Positions 23,707-32,604 of a DNA stretch of 64,000 nt are shown piece by piece. This DNA is from Nocardioides sp. NBC_00368 (GTDB lineage: Bacteria; Actinomycetota; Actinomycetes; Propionibacteriales; Nocardioidaceae), in assembly GCF_036090055.1 (NCBI RefSeq), contig NZ_CP107970.1, forward strand, positions 2,916,501 to 2,980,500, in the 5' to 3' direction. The notes under the pieces were generated by a model. The model saw nothing but the letters and a program-made list of their open reading frames with translations, searched no databases and was not told the origin of the DNA. A program made the translations under genes and the position numbers. Each line of letters opens with the position of its first letter. The stretch's first letter is position 1.

Positions 23707-24483
23707 GGCGTCCTCGCGCCACGCCTGTGGACCGATCCCGTGGGTGGCGGTGAAGGCGCGGCTGAACGCCGCGCCCGATCCGTAGCCCACGGCGTACGCC
23801 ACCTGCTCGACCGGACGGTCACCGCCGGCCAGCAGGTGGCGGGCCGCACGCATCCGGACGTCGCGCAGCGCCTCGCTCGGGCTCTGTCCCAGGCTGCGCC
23901 GGAACCGCTCCCCCAGCGCCGACCTGGACAGATGCACCGACTCCGCCATGGCCTCGACCGACCAGGCCCGGCCCGGATCCTCGACCAGCGCGGACAGCAC
24001 CTGTGCGACCGACGGGTCCAGGGCGGGCGCGGGACCATCCGTCCCGCGCCCGGTGTCCTCGAGCCAGGAGGCCGTCATCGCCGCGCCCAGCAGCGACGCG
24101 TAGCCCGACGCGAACAGCGCCGACGGACGGCACGGCCCCGCCAGCGGGCACCGGCGGAGCAGCTCGGCCACGCCGCCGTGCCTGCCGACGAAGTCGCGCA
24201 CGACCAGCGGGTTGGCGAGCGGGTAGCCCACCGCGACCGCCCGCAGGTCGGCCCGGATCAGGGCCGCCCCGTCGTGGGTCGCCACCCGGTGGCTGACCTG
24301 TCCCCCGACCAGAGCCGCGTCGCCCGCGCGGAGGAGGTGCGACTGCCCGGCGGCGGTCAGCACCACCGTGCCGTCGTCGACGAGCAACCAGGCGGCGGAG
24401 CGTACGTCCTCACCGGCGGAGCCGGCGGACAGCACGTCCTGATAGGCGAACGTCATCTCCCACGCCGGACTGTCCTGGTTCAC
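23593..24483 (-). CDS. AraC-family transcriptional regulator
   Basis: A 296-residue regulator with an N-terminal cupin-like sensor (GTVVLTAAGQSHLLRAGDAALVGGQVSHRVAT). The C-terminal double helix-turn-helix reads EAMAESVHLSRSALGERFRRSLGQSPSEALRDVRM... VAYAVGYGSGAAFSRAFTATHGIGPQAWRE. The AraC fold should end there. The remaining ~38 residues, rich in Arg, Asp and Ala, are encoded opposite the 3' end of the MFS gene and look like read-through of the first available stop. It is probably the local regulator of the exporter. Confidence 0.87.
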   Translation of the reverse strand: MNQDSPAWEMTFAYQDVLSAGSAGEDVRSAAWLLVDDGTVVLTAAGQSHLLRAGDAALVGGQVSHRVATHDGAALIRADLRAVAVGYPLANPLVVRDFVGRHGGVAELLRRCPLAGPCRPSALFASGYASLLGAAMTASWLEDTGRGTDGPAPALDPSVAQVLSALVEDPGRAWSVEAMAESVHLSRSALGERFRRSLGQSPSEALRDVRMRAARHLLAGGDRPVEQVAYAVGYGSGAAFSRAFTATHGIGPQAWREDASGARHAERGEARRGDGRADRADEEHAPDAVLVQDRAS

Positions 24484-24525
24484 ACCTGACCCAGCGCGCG
24501 GGCGCCGCCGGGCTATTCCCGAGCC

Positions 24526-25347
24526 TCAGTCGGCGATGAACTCGAGGATGTCGGCGATCAGGGCGTCCTGGTAGTCGCCGGCGATGCCGTGCGGAGCACC
24601 CTCGTAGACCTTCAGGGTGCCGTCGGAGACGAGCTTGATCGCCTTCTCGGCGGCGGCCGCGATCGGCACGATCTGGTCGTCGCCGCCGTGCGCGATCAGG
24701 ATCGGCACGTCGAGGGCCTTCAGGTCCTCGGTGAAGTCGGTCTCGGAGAAGACCTTGACGCAGTTGTACGCAGCGACCAGACCGGCCAGCATCCCCTGGC
24801 GCTGGAAGTCGTCGATGAGGCCCTGCGAGACCTTGGCGCCGTCGCGGTTGAAGCCGTAGAACGACACCGCCAGGTCCTTGTAGAACTGCGAGCGGTCGGC
24901 GAGCACACCGGCGCGGATGCCGTCGAAGACCTCGATCGGCGTCCCTTCGGGGTTGGTCTCCGACTGGAGCATGACCGGCGGCACCGCGCCGGCGGTGACG
25001 ACCTTGCGGACGCGGCCCTTGCCGTGCTGAGCCGCGTAGCGGACGGCCTCGCCACCACCGGTCGAGTGCCCGATCACGACGAGCTCGGTGAGGTCGAGGT
25101 GCTCGATGAGCTCGGCCAGGTCGCGGGCGTAGGTGTCCATGTCGTGACCGCGGTCGGTGTTGGTCGAGCGGCCGTGACCCCGACGGTCGTGGGAGATGAC
25201 GCGGTAGCCGGCGTCGGAGAGCAGCTTGGCCGCGGCCGCCCAGGCGTCCGAGCTCAGCGGCCAGCCGTGGCTCAGCACGACCGGCCTCCCGGTACCCCAG
25301 TCGGTGTAGTAGATCTCGGTGCCGTCAGAGGTGGTGAAGGTAGGCAT
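24526..25347 (-). CDS. Alpha/beta hydrolase, non-haem chloroperoxidase type
   Basis: A 273-residue protein with SHGWPLSSDAW, the nucleophile elbow GHSTGGG (Ser-95), the acid residue in HGGDDQIVP and the catalytic His in GAPHG. This is the profile of cofactor-free haloperoxidases/arylesterases such as Streptomyces chloroperoxidase. The ATG at 25345-25347 is preceded by GAGG; upstream extensions lack support. Natural activity is most likely ester hydrolysis or perhydrolysis. It stands alone between the AraC-type and YdeI-like genes. Confidence 0.9.
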   Translation of the reverse strand: MPTFTTSDGTEIYYTDWGTGRPVVLSHGWPLSSDAWAAAAKLLSDAGYRVISHDRRGHGRSTNTDRGHDMDTYARDLAELIEHLDLTELVVIGHSTGGGEAVRYAAQHGKGRVRKVVTAGAVPPVMLQSETNPEGTPIEVFDGIRAGVLADRSQFYKDLAVSFYGFNRDGAKVSQGLIDDFQRQGMLAGLVAAYNCVKVFSETDFTEDLKALDVPILIAHGGDDQIVPIAAAAEKAIKLVSDGTLKVYEGAPHGIAGDYQDALIADILEFIAD

Positions 25348-25524
25348 GGTGGAAGTCCTCGAGGTTCTGCGCCGGTCTGCCGCCCCCATCGCCGGAGCGG
25401 TCGCGGACCCGACGCGATATCCATCCTCCGCCTCGGGAACCCCTTTCGGCCCCGCCGTATCTGCCCGATACCCCACGAATCCGGACACCTTCGACCGCAC
25501 CTCGACCACAACGGCCGAGCCTCG

Positions 25525-25902
25525 TCAGGTCCAGGGGTTGTCCCAGCGCCCATCGGCCTGCGCCGCCCGGACCTCGGCGATCCCCGCCGGCCGCATCCGG
25601 CCCTCGGCGGTGAGGCGCTCGACCTTGGAGATGTTGAGCCGGGACCACTTCGAGCCCGGACGCCGGCGGGTGTAGCGCTGCAGGTAGGTCTCCTCATCGC
25701 CTCGGCGGCGTACGGCCGAGATCCAGCCGAAGCAGAGGCCGACGTCCACGAGCTCGTCGGAGGTCAGCGAGGCCGGCTCGACGCCCTTCCGGGTCAGCCT
25801 CAGCCACACGGCCCGGGTGTCGGGGTCGGCGGTCTCGAACCAGGCCTCCACCTCGGCCACCGAGGGCCGGTCCAGCACGGGCTCGCCGTCAATGATCTCC
25901 AC
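25525..25902 (-). CDS. YdeI/OmpD-associated family protein, short form
   Basis: A 125-residue protein beginning with a GTG (MEIIDGEPVLDRPSVAEVEAWFE). It shows the YdeI core: VWLRLTRKG, LVDVGLCFGWISAVRR, YLQRYTRRRPGSKWSRLN and VERLTAEGRMRPAG. Full-length relatives are often ~190 residues with a further C-terminal part; this one stops after DGRWDNPW. Its role is unknown, though members have been linked to envelope stress and peptide resistance. It follows the secreted hydrolase gene by nine bases. Confidence 0.8.
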   Translation of the reverse strand: MEIIDGEPVLDRPSVAEVEAWFETADPDTRAVWLRLTRKGVEPASLTSDELVDVGLCFGWISAVRRRGDEETYLQRYTRRRPGSKWSRLNISKVERLTAEGRMRPAGIAEVRAAQADGRWDNPWT

Positions 25903-25911
25903 CCGGCCAAT

Positions 25912-27411
25912 CTAGTGGTCGGCCGAGCAGTGGTAGTCGCGCATCGGGCGCGCACCCGTGGTCAGATAGGTGGTCACCGCGTGGTTCGCGCAGCGGTTCC
26001 TGCCGCCCGGGTAGACGCCGTGGCCGCTCTGATCGGCGGTCACCATGGTGGCTCGCTCGCCCAAGGCCGTCCGCATCTTCCGCGCACCGGCGAGCGGTGT
26101 CGCCGGGTCGCGAAGGTTCTGCACCATCAGTACGTTGGACGGACCCCGATCGGTGATCCGGACCTGCGGTTCGACGGGATCCGGCCAGTACGCGCAGGGG
26201 GTGATGTTGGCTCCCGCGGCACCGAACAGCGGATACCTGACCCTGTCGACGGCGACGTTGCGCTGGTAGGTCGCAACCGACGACGGCCAACGCGCGTCGT
26301 TGCAGATCATGTAGTAGCGGCCGGAGATGAGGTTGTCCACGTCGGTCACGGCGTCGCCTCCGGGCAGCGGGGGCGGCGGCTGGTTCGCGTCGACCGCCTG
26401 CCAGATGCCGGCCAGCAGCGGGAGCTGGGTCGGGCCGTACAGCAGGCCGAAGTTGATCAGGCGGAACGAGACGTGGTCGAAGGGGCCGTCCGGTGTCTGG
26501 ATCGGCTTCTTCTCCAGCTGCGCGGCGAGCTCGAAGTACTTCGCTCGTACCTGCGCGGGGGTCGTGCCCAGGCCGTACTCGCGGTGATTCGCGGCAGCGA
26601 ACTTCGCGAAGGCCGGGAAGGTGTCCTCGACACCCTGGGACCACAGCCGGTCGCTCGCGTAGTCCCAGCCACCCGGCCCCAGGTTGCTGTCGAGCACGAT
26701 CCGGTCGCTGCGCTGCGGGAACAGGGTGGTGTAGACGGCGCCCAGGTGGGTTCCCCAGGAGGCGCCGGCGTACGACAGCTTCGACTCGCCCAGCGCCGCC
26801 CGGATCCGATCCATGTCGCGTGCGGTGTTGGCCGGGCTGATGTGCGGCAGCATCCAGGACGTCTTCGACGTCCTGCACTGCTGCGCGATCTGCTTGCTCG
26901 CGGTTGCGTGCGCGGTCACGTCGGCGGCGTCGAGCGGGTACGGCGGGATGCTCCCGGTCAGCAGCTGCTCCGCGGTGAGGTCGCACGTCACCGGCGTGCT
27001 GCGGCCGATCCCGCGCGGGTCGAAGCCGATCACGTCGTAGCTGTCCTGGACGCTCTGCGGGAGGCCCATCGCGACAAGCATGGCCGGGTAGTTCTCGCCC
27101 GCGGAGGGGCCACCGGGGTTGGTCACCAGGATGCCGCGCCGCTTGGCGGGCTTCGTGCTCGCCAGCCGCGAGACCGCGATGTCGATCGTCTTGCCGTCCG
27201 GGATGCTGTAGTCCAAGGGGACCTTCAGGGTCCCGCACTGCATCCTCTCCGGGATCGGCACCGGAGAGATCTCGGCGGGGCACGTGCCCCACGTGATGCT
27301 GTCCGGTGCGGCGGCGTGTGCCTTGTCTGGACCGGCCAGCGAGACCACTGGGGCCAGTGTGGCCGCCAGCGAGACGACGGCGACGGTGAGCGGTACCGAG
27401 ATGCGTTTCAT
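25912..27411 (-). CDS. Secreted alpha/beta hydrolase, tripeptidyl aminopeptidase-like
   Basis: A 499-residue exported protein: signal peptide (KRISVPLTVAVVSLAATLAPVVSLA), GILVTNPGGPSAGE as oxyanion region, DPRGIGRSTP, and nucleophile Ser-218 in GASWGTHLG. The C-terminal TAP-like domain has VQNLRDPATPLAGARKM and the catalytic His in DQSGHGVY. This is the SlpD/E-type family of Streptomyces proteases that release N-terminal tripeptides; related proteins hydrolyse esters. GGAGGAAG precedes the ATG. The mature enzyme should act outside the cell. Confidence 0.9.
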   Translation of the reverse strand: MKRISVPLTVAVVSLAATLAPVVSLAGPDKAHAAAPDSITWGTCPAEISPVPIPERMQCGTLKVPLDYSIPDGKTIDIAVSRLASTKPAKRRGILVTNPGGPSAGENYPAMLVAMGLPQSVQDSYDVIGFDPRGIGRSTPVTCDLTAEQLLTGSIPPYPLDAADVTAHATASKQIAQQCRTSKTSWMLPHISPANTARDMDRIRAALGESKLSYAGASWGTHLGAVYTTLFPQRSDRIVLDSNLGPGGWDYASDRLWSQGVEDTFPAFAKFAAANHREYGLGTTPAQVRAKYFELAAQLEKKPIQTPDGPFDHVSFRLINFGLLYGPTQLPLLAGIWQAVDANQPPPPLPGGDAVTDVDNLISGRYYMICNDARWPSSVATYQRNVAVDRVRYPLFGAAGANITPCAYWPDPVEPQVRITDRGPSNVLMVQNLRDPATPLAGARKMRTALGERATMVTADQSGHGVYPGGRNRCANHAVTTYLTTGARPMRDYHCSADH

Positions 27412-27625
27412 CTCTTCCTCCGAGGATGGGGCTGGGACGGTGTCAGTCTTCGCTGATCGGAGGACGGGAACATCCGGCCGAAGACCATTCCCGGGGCGGT
27501 CGAAAGGACTATTGACGGGTGGGGAAAGTCGTAGCGGCGCGGGTCGCTGCCCCTGCTGAAGACGCTTGCCGTACGAGTCGGCGACGACGGTTGGCGGTTG
27601 GGCCACGATCGGCAAGGATGTCCCC

Positions 27626-28408
27626 GTGATCGACGAGCGCCCCATCAAGACCTGGCTGACCGACATGGACGGTGTCCTGGTGCGTGAGGAGGAGCCCATC
27701 CCGGGAGCCGCCGAGTTCCTGAAGAAGCTCACCGAGGCGTCGGTGCCGTTCATGGTGCTGACCAACAACTCCATCTACACCCCGAGAGACCTGCGGGTCC
27801 GGCTGCTCCGCTCCGGCCTGGACGTGCCCGAGAAGTCGATCTGGACCTCGGCGATGGCCACCGCGCAGTTCCTCGCCGACCAGCGGCCGGACGGCTCGGC
27901 GTACGTCGTGGGTGAGGCCGGACTGACGACCGCGCTGCACGCGGTCGGCTACGTGATGACGGAGAACGACCCCGACTACGTCGTGCTGGGCGAGACCCGC
28001 ACCTACTCGTTCGAGTCGATCACCCGGGCGATCCGGCTGATCGAGGGCGGCGCCCGGTTCATCGCGACCAACCCGGACCCGAGCGGGCCGAGCCCGCAGG
28101 GCACCCTCCCCGCGACCGGCTCGGTGGCCGCGCTGATCAGTGCCGCGACCAACCGGGCGCCCTACTACATCGGGAAGCCCAACCCGCTGATGATGCGCAG
28201 CGCCCTCAACCAGCTCGAGGCCCACTCCGAGACCACGGTGATGATCGGCGACCGGATGGACACCGACATCATCAGCGGGCTCGAGGCCGGCATGCGCACG
28301 ATCCTCGTCGAGACCGGGTCGACCAAGCCCGAGCAGGTCGAGACCTTCCCGTTCCGGCCGACGCGCGTGGTCGCCTCGATCGCCGACGTACTGCCGCTGC
28401 TCGACTGA
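27626..28408 (+). CDS. HAD-IIA family phosphatase (NagD-like)
   Basis: A 260-residue HAD phosphatase with the nucleophile motif DMDGV (Asp-13, Asp-15), FMVLTNNS as motif II, the conserved lysine in YYIGKPNP, and GDRMDTDIISGLEAGM as motif IV. The C2-type cap marks the NagD/PGP class, acting on nucleotides, sugar phosphates or phosphoglycolate. A GTG with AAGGA upstream is chosen. It diverges from the secreted hydrolase and no pathway context is evident. Confidence 0.9.
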   Translation: MIDERPIKTWLTDMDGVLVREEEPIPGAAEFLKKLTEASVPFMVLTNNSIYTPRDLRVRLLRSGLDVPEKSIWTSAMATAQFLADQRPDGSAYVVGEAGLTTALHAVGYVMTENDPDYVVLGETRTYSFESITRAIRLIEGGARFIATNPDPSGPSPQGTLPATGSVAALISAATNRAPYYIGKPNPLMMRSALNQLEAHSETTVMIGDRMDTDIISGLEAGMRTILVETGSTKPEQVETFPFRPTRVVASIADVLPLLD

Positions 28409-28427
28409 GGATCGGCCCGGCGAGGAC

Positions 28428-29459
28428 TCAGTCGGCGAGCTCGAACTCGGCTCGTCCCCGGGCGCGACCGCGCTCGGCGGAGAGAGCGGACCGGAACCGG
28501 CGCTGATACTGCGACGGCGAGATGCCGAGGCGCGTGACGAACGTACGCCGCAGCGCCTCCGGGCTGCCGTATCCCGACTGCACCGCCGCCTCGGTCACGC
28601 TCGCGCCGACCTCGAGGTGCATCCGGGCGAGGTCGAAACGCACCGCTGTGACGTACTCCGAGGGCGTCTGGCCGAGCTCGTCGCGGAAGCGCCGGGCCAG
28701 ATGGCGCGGGCTGGTCGAGACGAGCCGGGCGAGGTCGGTCACGGTCCACGCACGAGTGGGATCGGCGTCGACCAGATCGGTCGCACGGCGCACGATCGAC
28801 GCCGGTTGCGCCCGGGCCCGCAGCGGGACCGAGTACTGCGACTGGCCGCCGGAGCGCTGCAGGTAGACGAGGAGGAGCTGGGCGACCTGTCGCGCGATGT
28901 CGGCCCCGTGGTCGTCCTCGACCAGGGCGAGCGCCAGGTCGATGCCCGCAGCGACACCGGCCGAGGTCAGGATGTCGCCGTCACGTACGAAGATCGCGTC
29001 GGGGTCCACGCGCACGCGCGGGTACAGCCGCTGGAGCTCCGGCGCGAACTTCCAGTGGGTCGTCGCGCGCCGGCCGTCGAGCATGCCGATCTCGGCGAGC
29101 ACGAAGGCACCGCTGCAGATCGAGACCACCCGCCGGGCGCGCGAGACCAGCGAGATCGCCGCCTCGGTCACCGTGCTGCGTACGAACTCGTGGGGTGGCA
29201 GCTCGCTCCCCGGCACGATCACCGTGTCGAAGTCGCCCGCATCGTGGGCCGCACCGTGCACGGAGACCCGGTTGCCGAGAGAGGTCACCACGTCCTTCCC
29301 GTCCGGCGAGAGCAGCAGGATCTCGTAGGCGTCCACCGCCTGGTTGGCCTCGACGAACACCTCGGCGGGACCGACGTAGTCGAGCGTCTTCACGCCGTCG
29401 AAGAGCAGGAATGCGATGCGGCGGCGGGCACGGGACGGGGGCTTGGATATGTCGTTCAC
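28428..29459 (-). CDS. GlxA-type regulator (DJ-1/PfpI domain plus AraC DNA-binding domain)
   Basis: A 343-residue protein. The N-terminal DJ-1/PfpI domain (RIAFLLFDGVKTLDYVGPAEVF... VVSICSGAFVLAEIG... THWKFAPEL, residues ~12-190) keeps the nucleophile-elbow cysteine in CSGAF. The AraC double helix-turn-helix follows (LARLVSTSPRHLARRFRDELGQTPSEYVTAVR... QSGYGSPEALRRTFVTRLGISPSQYQRRF). Members regulate amino-acid or quaternary-amine catabolism; the elbow is usually non-catalytic. It shares a 106-base region containing three palindromes with the divergent OhrR-like gene, so it is probably under that repressor. Confidence 0.9.
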   Translation of the reverse strand: MNDISKPPSRARRRIAFLLFDGVKTLDYVGPAEVFVEANQAVDAYEILLLSPDGKDVVTSLGNRVSVHGAAHDAGDFDTVIVPGSELPPHEFVRSTVTEAAISLVSRARRVVSICSGAFVLAEIGMLDGRRATTHWKFAPELQRLYPRVRVDPDAIFVRDGDILTSAGVAAGIDLALALVEDDHGADIARQVAQLLLVYLQRSGGQSQYSVPLRARAQPASIVRRATDLVDADPTRAWTVTDLARLVSTSPRHLARRFRDELGQTPSEYVTAVRFDLARMHLEVGASVTEAAVQSGYGSPEALRRTFVTRLGISPSQYQRRFRSALSAERGRARGRAEFELAD

Positions 29460-29475
29460 TCCTCGGGGCGAATTA

Positions 29476-29549
29476 CCTTGCGTACAAGGAATCTACGCGG
29501 CACTTACCTTGCACGCAAGGCTTCTCCGCCAAAAGGCTTGCGCGCAAGG
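29476..29549. promoter_or_regulatory. Three evenly spaced operator palindromes between glxA-like and ohrR-like genes
   Basis: Sites at 29476-29489 (CCTTGCGTACAAGG), 29507-29520 (CCTTGCACGCAAGG) and 29536-29549 (GCTTGCGCGCAAGG) share the pattern CTTGC-N2-GCAAG, the first with a weaker centre. Spacings of 31 and 29 bases put them on nearly the same DNA face. They cover both divergent promoters and are the obvious targets of the MarR/OhrR protein. Confidence 0.75.
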
Positions 29550-29565
29550 GTTGTAAGGTGGGCCC

Positions 29566-30012
29566 ATGACAGAGACTCGCCACAGCCTGGAGCTGAGCGA
29601 GCAGCTGTGCTTCTCGCTCTACACGGCGCAGCGGCTCGTGACCGCGGCCTACCGACCGATCCTCGACGCCCTGGGCCTGACCTATCCCCAGTACGTCGCC
29701 ATGCTCGTGCTCTGGGAGAGCTCCCCCGTCACCATGGGCGAGCTCGGCGAGCGGCTGGGCCTCGACTACGGCACCGTCACGCCGCTGGTCAGGCGCCTGG
29801 AGGCGGCCGGGCTGATCACCCGCGAGAAGCGCCCCGAGGACCAGCGCAGCGTCCGACTGCGCCTGACCGACGCCGGCACCGAGCTCCGCAGCCGGGCCGA
29901 GGGCGTGCCCGACACCATCGCCGAGGTCATGGCGCTGCAGCCAGAGGAGTTCACCATCCTCAAGGAGTCCCTCGACCACCTCAGCGACAACGTCGCCCAG
30001 CGCCTGCGCTGA
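29566..30012 (+). CDS. ohrR: OhrR-like MarR-family peroxide sensor
   Basis: A 148-residue MarR protein with the OhrR hallmarks: LELSEQLCFSLYTAQRLV with the sensing cysteine at position 15, YRPILDALGLTYPQYVAMLVLWE, and the winged helix MGELGERLGLDYGTVTPLVRRLEAAGLITREKRPEDQRSVRLRLT. No second cysteine is present, as in the one-Cys class that is inactivated by organic hydroperoxides plus a thiol. No ohr peroxidase gene lies beside it; the divergent partner is the GlxA-type regulator. It ends two bases before the convergent acyltransferase stop. Confidence 0.85.
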   Translation: MTETRHSLELSEQLCFSLYTAQRLVTAAYRPILDALGLTYPQYVAMLVLWESSPVTMGELGERLGLDYGTVTPLVRRLEAAGLITREKRPEDQRSVRLRLTDAGTELRSRAEGVPDTIAEVMALQPEEFTILKESLDHLSDNVAQRLR

Positions 30013-30014
30013 GC

Positions 30015-31205
30015 TCACCGCATCCCGAACAGGAACCGGGTCACCGGCGTACGTCTGACGAGGAGGTCGTAGAGGCCGACCGTGAGCAGCAGCGAGACGG
30101 CGACGATGACCACGTACTGAAGGAGCGCCGGAAGAGGCCAGCCGATCACGACGTACGCGACGCCGACCACGACCGGCTGATGCAGGATGTAGATCGGCAG
30201 GATCGCCGGGCCGAGATAGCCGGCCAGCCGAGCGCGCAGCGACGAGCCACCCTCTCGCGACGAGGCCCGCGGGCGGTCCAGCAGCCCGAGGATCGCCACG
30301 ACCGCGCACCAGCCGACGGCTCCGTAGAACGCGCGGCCGACCATCGCGAGCGGGCTCGACTCGACGAACGGCTCGTCGGTGAGGAAGAACCCCGGGGCGC
30401 CAGCGCAGAAGAGGAGCACGGCCGCCACGAGCGCGATCCGGCCGACCCGCTGCATCGCGTCGAGGAGGCGCTCGTCGGCGGCGATGAGCAGGCCGAAGGA
30501 GAAGAAGAGCAGGTACGCCAGGCGGTGCCAGCCGCCGTAGTCGACCTCCAGCCCCCACACCGCGCACACCAGCGCCAGCGGGAGGCCGGCGAGCAGGATC
30601 GTCCACGGCCGCCGCTCGACCGTCCGCGCTCCCACCGACAGCGCACGCGCGCGCCACGCGCCGGGCAGCAGCGCCACCGGCACCGCCACCACCAACGAGA
30701 ACGCGAGCAGCAGCACCACGAACCACAGGTGCCCCGACTCGAACTGCTCACCACGGACCAGGAAGGGCAGCCGCCCGAGCGAGAGGTGGACGTCGAAGAA
30801 GATCGGGAGGTACTCGACGTACGACTCGTCGTGGCCGTCCGCACGCCACCGCAGCCACTGCGGGAACGGCAACAGGGCGAAGACGGAGAAGACCAGAGGT
30901 ACGCCGAGGCGGCGCAGCCGCTCCAGGACGAACCCGCCCCCGCCGCGGCGGCGCAGCGACTGCGCCGCCCCGAACCCCGCGATCACGAAGAGCAGCGGCA
31001 TCGCCCAGACCACCACCGGCCCGGCTGCCATCGCGAGCGGCGCCGTGGTGTCGCTGTGGACGTAGAAGTCGGTCTCGGAGTCGAAGACCAGCGCGGAGTG
31101 GAAGAAGACCAGCCCCACGACCACCAGCGCCCGCAGCGCATCCATCTCCGAACGCCGCTCGGGCCGGGCGGCGCCCTCCGCCTCCCCCGCCGGCACGGTC
31201 GTCAT
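30015..31205 (-). CDS. Acyltransferase-3 family membrane protein
   Basis: A 396-residue, roughly ten-helix protein of the OafA/acyltransferase-3 family. It begins RRSEMDALRALVVVGLVFFHSALVF, with the family's Arg-Asp start and His in the first helix. SGHLWFVVLLLAFSLVV and PIYILHQPVVVGVAYVVIGWPL are the later conserved helices. Members transfer acyl groups from the cytoplasm to sugars or lipids at the outer face. No glycan genes are adjacent, so the acceptor is unknown. Confidence 0.87.
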   Translation of the reverse strand: MTTVPAGEAEGAARPERRSEMDALRALVVVGLVFFHSALVFDSETDFYVHSDTTAPLAMAAGPVVVWAMPLLFVIAGFGAAQSLRRRGGGGFVLERLRRLGVPLVFSVFALLPFPQWLRWRADGHDESYVEYLPIFFDVHLSLGRLPFLVRGEQFESGHLWFVVLLLAFSLVVAVPVALLPGAWRARALSVGARTVERRPWTILLAGLPLALVCAVWGLEVDYGGWHRLAYLLFFSFGLLIAADERLLDAMQRVGRIALVAAVLLFCAGAPGFFLTDEPFVESSPLAMVGRAFYGAVGWCAVVAILGLLDRPRASSREGGSSLRARLAGYLGPAILPIYILHQPVVVGVAYVVIGWPLPALLQYVVIVAVSLLLTVGLYDLLVRRTPVTRFLFGMR

Positions 31206-31282
31206 GACGCCTCAACGTAGCCTCGCCCGACTGCCCTGTCGCCCTCAATTGCCGGCGGCTGGGAGGACCGGCGCCGGCCACC

Positions 31283-31669
31283 TCAGTCGGTCAGACGCAG
31301 GTCGTCCCCGGCACGGGGCGGCAGGTTGGAGAGGGCGGTCTGGACCAGCGCGACGCGGGCCTTGACCGTGACCGCCCGGCGGAGCCGGCCGACGTCGTCA
31401 CCGATGTGGCGCTCGACGGACTCGCGGATCTGCTCCTCCGGGAAGGACGGGCGACCACCGACCGGGACGTCGACGTCGGGGAGGTCGGTGAGCACCGGGA
31501 AGATCTGGGTGCCGATGCTGTCCAGGAGCTTGAAGCGCTGGAACCGGTCGGTCTCGTCCCAGACCTTGTCGATGTCTGCACCGCCCTTGCGGAACTTCCG
31601 GCCGGAGGCCAGGAAGGTCTTGGCCGTCCCGGTCAGGGCCACGGTGAGCTCGTGCTCGGTCAATCGCAT
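31283..31669 (-). CDS. Conserved-looking hypothetical protein
   Basis: A 128-residue soluble protein starting MRLTEHELTVALTGTAKTFLA, with a helical, charged sequence (KFRKGGADIDKVWDETDRFQRFKLLDSIG, RHIGDDVGRLRRAVTVKARVALVQTALSNL). No family is recognised. The start is set by the ATG at the beginning of the LTEHEL segment; a longer frame to 31732 has no ribosome site. It sits alone between the acyltransferase and aldo-keto reductase genes. Confidence 0.55.
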   Translation of the reverse strand: MRLTEHELTVALTGTAKTFLASGRKFRKGGADIDKVWDETDRFQRFKLLDSIGTQIFPVLTDLPDVDVPVGGRPSFPEEQIRESVERHIGDDVGRLRRAVTVKARVALVQTALSNLPPRAGDDLRLTD

Positions 31670-31753
31670 GAGCCAAGCATGCCTCCAACCAGGACGGACA
31701 CCACCCCTGGGCCGATCACCGATCGATAACACCTGCCCCGGACGACCAGGACG

Positions 31754-32575
31754 TCAGGCGGCGTTGAACGTCGCCGGGTCCGGGCCGGTGCGGCCGTCGC
31801 TCTCCAGGGCGTCGATCGCGGCGAGGTCGGCGTCGGTGAGATCGAAGCCGAACACGTCGATGTTCTGCGCGATCCGCGACGGGGTCACCGACTTGGGGAT
31901 CACGATCCGGCCCTGCTGGAGGTGCCAGCGCAGGATCACCTGGGCGGTGGTGCGGCCGAGGCGGTCGGCGATCGCGGTGATGACCGGGTTCTCGAGCATG
32001 GCGCCCTGGGCGAGCGGACTCCAGGCCTCGGTCGCGATCCCGAGCCGGTCGTCGGCGGCCGCCGTCGCGCGCTGCTGCAGGGCCGGGTGCAGCTCGATCT
32101 GGTTGACCGCCGGCACCGTGCCGCCGAGCCCGACGATCCGGTCCAGGTGCTCGGGCAGGAAGTTCGAGACGCCGATCGCGCGGGTCCGGCCCGCGGCGTA
32201 CAGCTCCTCGAGGCCCTGCCAGGCACCGGCGTACAGGTCTCTGGCCGGGGTGGGCCAGTGGATCAGGTAGAGGTCGACGTGGTCGAGGCCGAGGAGCTCG
32301 AGGCTCTTCTCGTACGCCTCGGCCGGCCGCTCGTGGTCGGCGTTCCAGAGCTTCGTGGCGATGAAGAGCTCCTCGCGGGCGATGCCGGACTTCGCGAGCG
32401 CACGGCCGACGCCGGCCTCGTTGCCGTAGACCGCCGCGGTGTCGATGCTGCGGTAGCCGGCCTCGAGCGCCGCGGTCACGGCCGCCTCGGTCTCGTCGTT
32501 CGGCACCTGGAAGACGCCGTAGCCGAGCTGCGGCATCTCGACGCCGTTGTTCAGGGTGATGGTCGGGATGGTCAT
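31754..32575 (-). CDS. Aldo/keto reductase, 2,5-diketo-D-gluconate reductase type
   Basis: A 273-residue TIM-barrel reductase: LGYGVFQVPNDE, GYRSIDTAAVYGNEAGVGRAL with the catalytic Asp and Tyr, LFIATKLWN with Lys, DLYLIHWPTP with His, and the NADPH-binding segment IVIPKSVTPSRIAQN. The chain length is typical. The ATG has AAGGAAG upstream. It is 29 bases downstream of the MFS gene on the same strand, and both are probably controlled by the MarR protein encoded divergently. Confidence 0.92.
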   Translation of the reverse strand: MTIPTITLNNGVEMPQLGYGVFQVPNDETEAAVTAALEAGYRSIDTAAVYGNEAGVGRALAKSGIAREELFIATKLWNADHERPAEAYEKSLELLGLDHVDLYLIHWPTPARDLYAGAWQGLEELYAAGRTRAIGVSNFLPEHLDRIVGLGGTVPAVNQIELHPALQQRATAAADDRLGIATEAWSPLAQGAMLENPVITAIADRLGRTTAQVILRWHLQQGRIVIPKSVTPSRIAQNIDVFGFDLTDADLAAIDALESDGRTGPDPATFNAA

Positions 32576-32604
32576 GACTTCCTTCACTTCGAGGTAGGTG
32601 AGGT

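Noticed and set aside
24589..27456. A 955-codon plus-strand frame across three minus-strand genes
   Set aside because: It is antisense to the chloroperoxidase, YdeI-like and TAP-like genes, all with intact motifs; no protein features are visible in the long frame.
28617..31220. An 867-codon plus-strand frame
   Set aside because: It crosses the glxA-like, ohrR-like and acyltransferase genes and the three operators; no recognisable domain.
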